DNA of 13,153 nt from Gemmatimonadaceae bacterium (GTDB taxonomy: Bacteria; Gemmatimonadota; Gemmatimonadetes; Gemmatimonadales; Gemmatimonadaceae): contig JANYKY010000059.1 of NCBI GenBank assembly GCA_025357975.1, positions 1 through 13,153 of the forward strand, written 5' to 3'. Position 1 is the first letter of the stretch; each line of letters starts with the position of its first letter. This document shows positions 12,432 through 13,153 of the stretch, in pieces. Made by a program: the position numbers and the translations under genes. The notes below the pieces were generated by a model that saw only the letters and a program-made list of their open reading frames with translations, did no database searches and had not been told where the DNA came from.

Positions 12432-13153
12432 TTGCGACTTCTGACACTCGCACGTGATCTGCGAAGGAGAAAATCCCGGGAAAAACAATTGCTCTTTGTT
12501 GCCGAAGGAGTTCGTTCAGTCGAAGAGCTTCTCAAGTCTCCGCTGGAGATTCGCGGAGTTCTGACTGCGCCGCAGCTGGATGGAGCGCCGCGCGGCAAAG
12601 AGCTGCGCGAATCGATCATCCGAAGCGGTATCGACAATACCTCCGTGAGCGAGCAGGAGTTCCGCTCGGCGGCCGAAACCGAATCCCCGCAAGGCGTACT
12701 CGCCATTGGAGCTATTCCAGAGCGAAAACTGGAATTTCTTGGTGGTCGCGACTTGTTACGTGTGCTGGTGCTCGATGGGGTTCAGGATCCGGGAAACGTG
12801 GGAACGCTCGTGCGGACGGCGGCTGGCTTGGGGGCCGACGCGACCGTTGCATTGCCAGGCACGGTCGATCTATGGAACGCGAAAGTGATCAGGGGCGCGA
12901 TGGGCGCGATGTATACGCATCACGCACTGCATTCCTCGCTCACAGATCTTTTTGCTTTCTTCGATGTGGATAAGGTGGAGTTGTGGGGCGGCGATGCGGC
13001 CGGACGATCCGTCAACGAAGTAGTCGCGCCCGCCAGGCTGGCGCTTGCGGTTGGAAACGAGGGGGCCGGATTGTCGTCTTCTCTGCGTGAGCGCGTGACA
13101 CAAACCGTGTCGCTGCCGATCAGTGCTTCGGTCGAATCTCTCAACGTCGCCGT
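12432..13153 (+). CDS. TrmH/SpoU-family RNA 2'-O-methyltransferase (partial, runs off right edge)
   Basis: SAM-dependent SPOUT methyltransferase acting on the ribose 2'-OH of tRNA or rRNA; 240 residues are visible. Seen: an N-terminal substrate-binding domain (LARDLRRRKSREKQLLFVAEG and on), motif 1 DGVQDPGNVGTLVRTAAGLG (115-134) with N122 and catalytic R128, motif 2 AVGNEGAGLSSSL, and the start of motif 3, PISASVESLNVA, at the edge. These build the deep trefoil knot that binds SAM. The frame is open from a TAA at 12417, with no ATG or GTG before the conserved domain; TTG at 12432 is the best start and gives a family-like MRLLTLARDL. The next in-frame start, TTG 12489, would delete part of the domain. 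No ribosome site is clear. The exact RNA target is unknown. Confidence 0.88.
   Translation, partial: MRLLTLARDLRRRKSREKQLLFVAEGVRSVEELLKSPLEIRGVLTAPQLDGAPRGKELRESIIRSGIDNTSVSEQEFRSAAETESPQGVLAIGAIPERKLEFLGGRDLLRVLVLDGVQDPGNVGTLVRTAAGLGADATVALPGTVDLWNAKVIRGAMGAMYTHHALHSSLTDLFAFFDVDKVELWGGDAAGRSVNEVVAPARLALAVGNEGAGLSSSLRERVTQTVSLPISASVESLNVA

Noticed and set aside
1..13153. CRISPR array, tRNA, rRNA, insertion sequence or prophage
   Set aside because: I saw no regularly spaced repeats, cloverleaf-like sequence, transposase, integrase or phage motifs on either strand.

Overview
The window reads as a chromosomal segment of a moderately GC-rich, double-membrane bacterium. Three proteins have lipoprotein signal peptides, and the mix of Ig-like repeat lipoproteins, a BepA/LoiP-like M48 protease and an OafA-like acyltransferase is what I would expect from Gemmatimonadota or a neighbouring phylum. 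That assignment comes from protein style only and is not proven. No tRNA, rRNA, CRISPR array, insertion sequence or phage gene is visible, and no stretch over 300 bases lacks a gene.

Layout. Positions 1-1459 (minus strand) hold a two-component system: an OmpR/PhoB-type response regulator followed, with a 4-base overlap, by a PhoR-like sensor kinase that runs off the left edge. Positions 1537-4190 (minus) hold a large surface lipoprotein made of Ig-like repeats, a proline-rich linker and a C-terminal SGNH hydrolase. It is split into two reading frames at 3093-3095, apparently by a small deletion. Positions 4303-5523 (minus) hold a membrane acyltransferase-3 protein. From 5658 to 10728 (plus) runs a nucleotide-to-base salvage cluster: a double-domain lipoprotein nucleotidase, adenosine deaminase and purine nucleoside phosphorylase. 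ThiD (10683-11498, minus) overlaps the end of the phosphorylase gene. A secreted M48 metalloprotease lipoprotein (11564-12355, minus) and a divergent TrmH/SpoU-family RNA methyltransferase (12432 to the right edge) complete the window.

How the genes may work together. The three plus-strand genes form a plausible route: nucleotides and 2',3'-cyclic nucleotides are dephosphorylated outside the cytoplasm, adenosine is deaminated to inosine, and inosine or guanosine is cleaved to base plus ribose-1-phosphate. The acyltransferase and the SGNH lipoprotein lie side by side on one strand, so they could be a separated pair acting on the same envelope polymer. This is inference.

Several short gaps between genes carry perfect inverted repeats (7 to 11 bp stems), the strongest just before thiD, between the nucleotidase and adenosine deaminase genes, and before the nucleotidase gene. 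Most likely start codons lack a clear Shine-Dalgarno sequence. The two internal GTGA-overlap starts (sensor kinase, phosphorylase) do have purine-rich sequence in front.
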